From Micractinium sp. NFX-FRZ (Eukaryota > Chlorophyta > Trebouxiophyceae > Chlorellales > Chlorellaceae): 64,000 nt of DNA. Below are positions 63,684 to 64,000 of the stretch, in pieces (the first letter of the stretch is position 1; every line of letters begins with the position of its first letter). Under the pieces are notes generated by a model. That model was not told the DNA's origin and did not search any database. It was given only the letters and a program-made list of their open reading frames with translations. The position numbers were made by a program, and so were the translations under genes. The stretch covers positions 106,350-170,349 of the forward strand of contig JAPTJF010000080.1 of the NCBI GenBank assembly GCA_029339195.1, read 5' to 3'.

Positions 63684-64000
63684 GTGGGTGGGGTTTGGGG
63701 TGGGGCGTGGGGTGGCGCCTACTTGTAAGAAAACAACATTGGCCATGTACTCTCCCCTCTGCATGCCCCTACCCCAAGGGAGGGTGTCGGCAATTGAACG
63801 TGCCAGCACCCAGCCCAGTACATGTTCCGCCGGCCCCTCACAACGCTAACCGGCCACCACCTCTGCCTGCCTGCATACTGAAGCTTCACTCCCTGCTGCT
63901 GCCCTGTTGCCCCCCCCCCCCCCCACTTCAAATTTTTCCTTAGGGGGACCCGAAGGGAGTTTCCCTCGGTCTCAATTCTGCACCGTTCTCCCTCGGACTT
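63684..64000. other. Right-edge intron or flank with C run
   Basis: The segment contains a run of 14 C at about 63911-63924 and a lower-GC final ~70 bp. No further exon of the SAM-domain gene could be placed with confidence. Confidence 0.4.

Overview
This window is nuclear DNA from a green alga, most likely a Chlorella-like trebouxiophyte or another core chlorophyte. The evidence is high GC, many short exons with GT-AG introns full of CTG/CAG and C-rich tracts, TGTAA polyadenylation motifs downstream of several genes, plant-type proteins (ATX1/2-type trithorax methyltransferase, plastid DUF4346 protein, bacterial-type organellar YchF and MscL) and one predicted selenoprotein. I see no rRNA, tRNA, CRISPR array, transposase or reverse transcriptase. 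The exon models were built by hand from splice sites, reading-frame continuity and family motifs. Each model closes to a whole number of codons, except the gene cut by the right edge.

Layout. 1-11279 (+): trithorax/ATX-like histone H3K4 methyltransferase (PWWP, FYRN, FYRC, PHD, extended PHD, SET, post-SET), possibly 5' incomplete. 11844-16830 (+): organellar YchF/OLA1-type P-loop NTPase. 17234-23157 (-): two tandem paralogues of an undescribed ubiquitin-like family. 23254-26233 (+): deiodinase-like selenoprotein with in-frame TGA and a candidate SECIS in its 3'UTR. 27291-31705 (-): secreted Cys-rich protein with a duplicated module. 32856-35239 (-): TMEM97/EXPERA-family membrane protein. 35414-36499 (+): plastid DUF4346-like protein. 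38610-43810 (+): NCS2 purine/xanthine permease. 45673-48174 (+): MscL mechanosensitive channel with a Ser/Pro-rich tail. 48923-55304 (-): RUVBL2/Reptin. 55621-56949 (+): small HMG-box protein. 57674-61773 (-): Erv41/Erv46 (ERGIC) family cargo receptor. 62012 to the right edge (+): SAM-domain coiled-coil protein, 3' incomplete.

The most interesting items are three. First, the selenoprotein: its motif GSWS-U-PPYR carries TGA at the deiodinase active-site position. Second, the ubiquitin-like pair: copy A holds a gapless 76-residue ubiquitin domain ending in LRGG and followed by a conserved tail, while copy B has lost exactly the symmetric exon carrying the LRGG half. Third, many introns in the window contain a decayed second copy of the neighbouring exon edge, often with its splice site, which suggests that introns here grow by local duplication across exon-intron junctions.

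The genes do not form one pathway. Chromatin and transcription factors (ATX, RUVBL2, HMG), ubiquitin-like proteins, transport and secretory-pathway proteins are interleaved. Four pairs are head-to-head with short spacers (96, 174, 316 and 238 bp), so shared promoters are likely.
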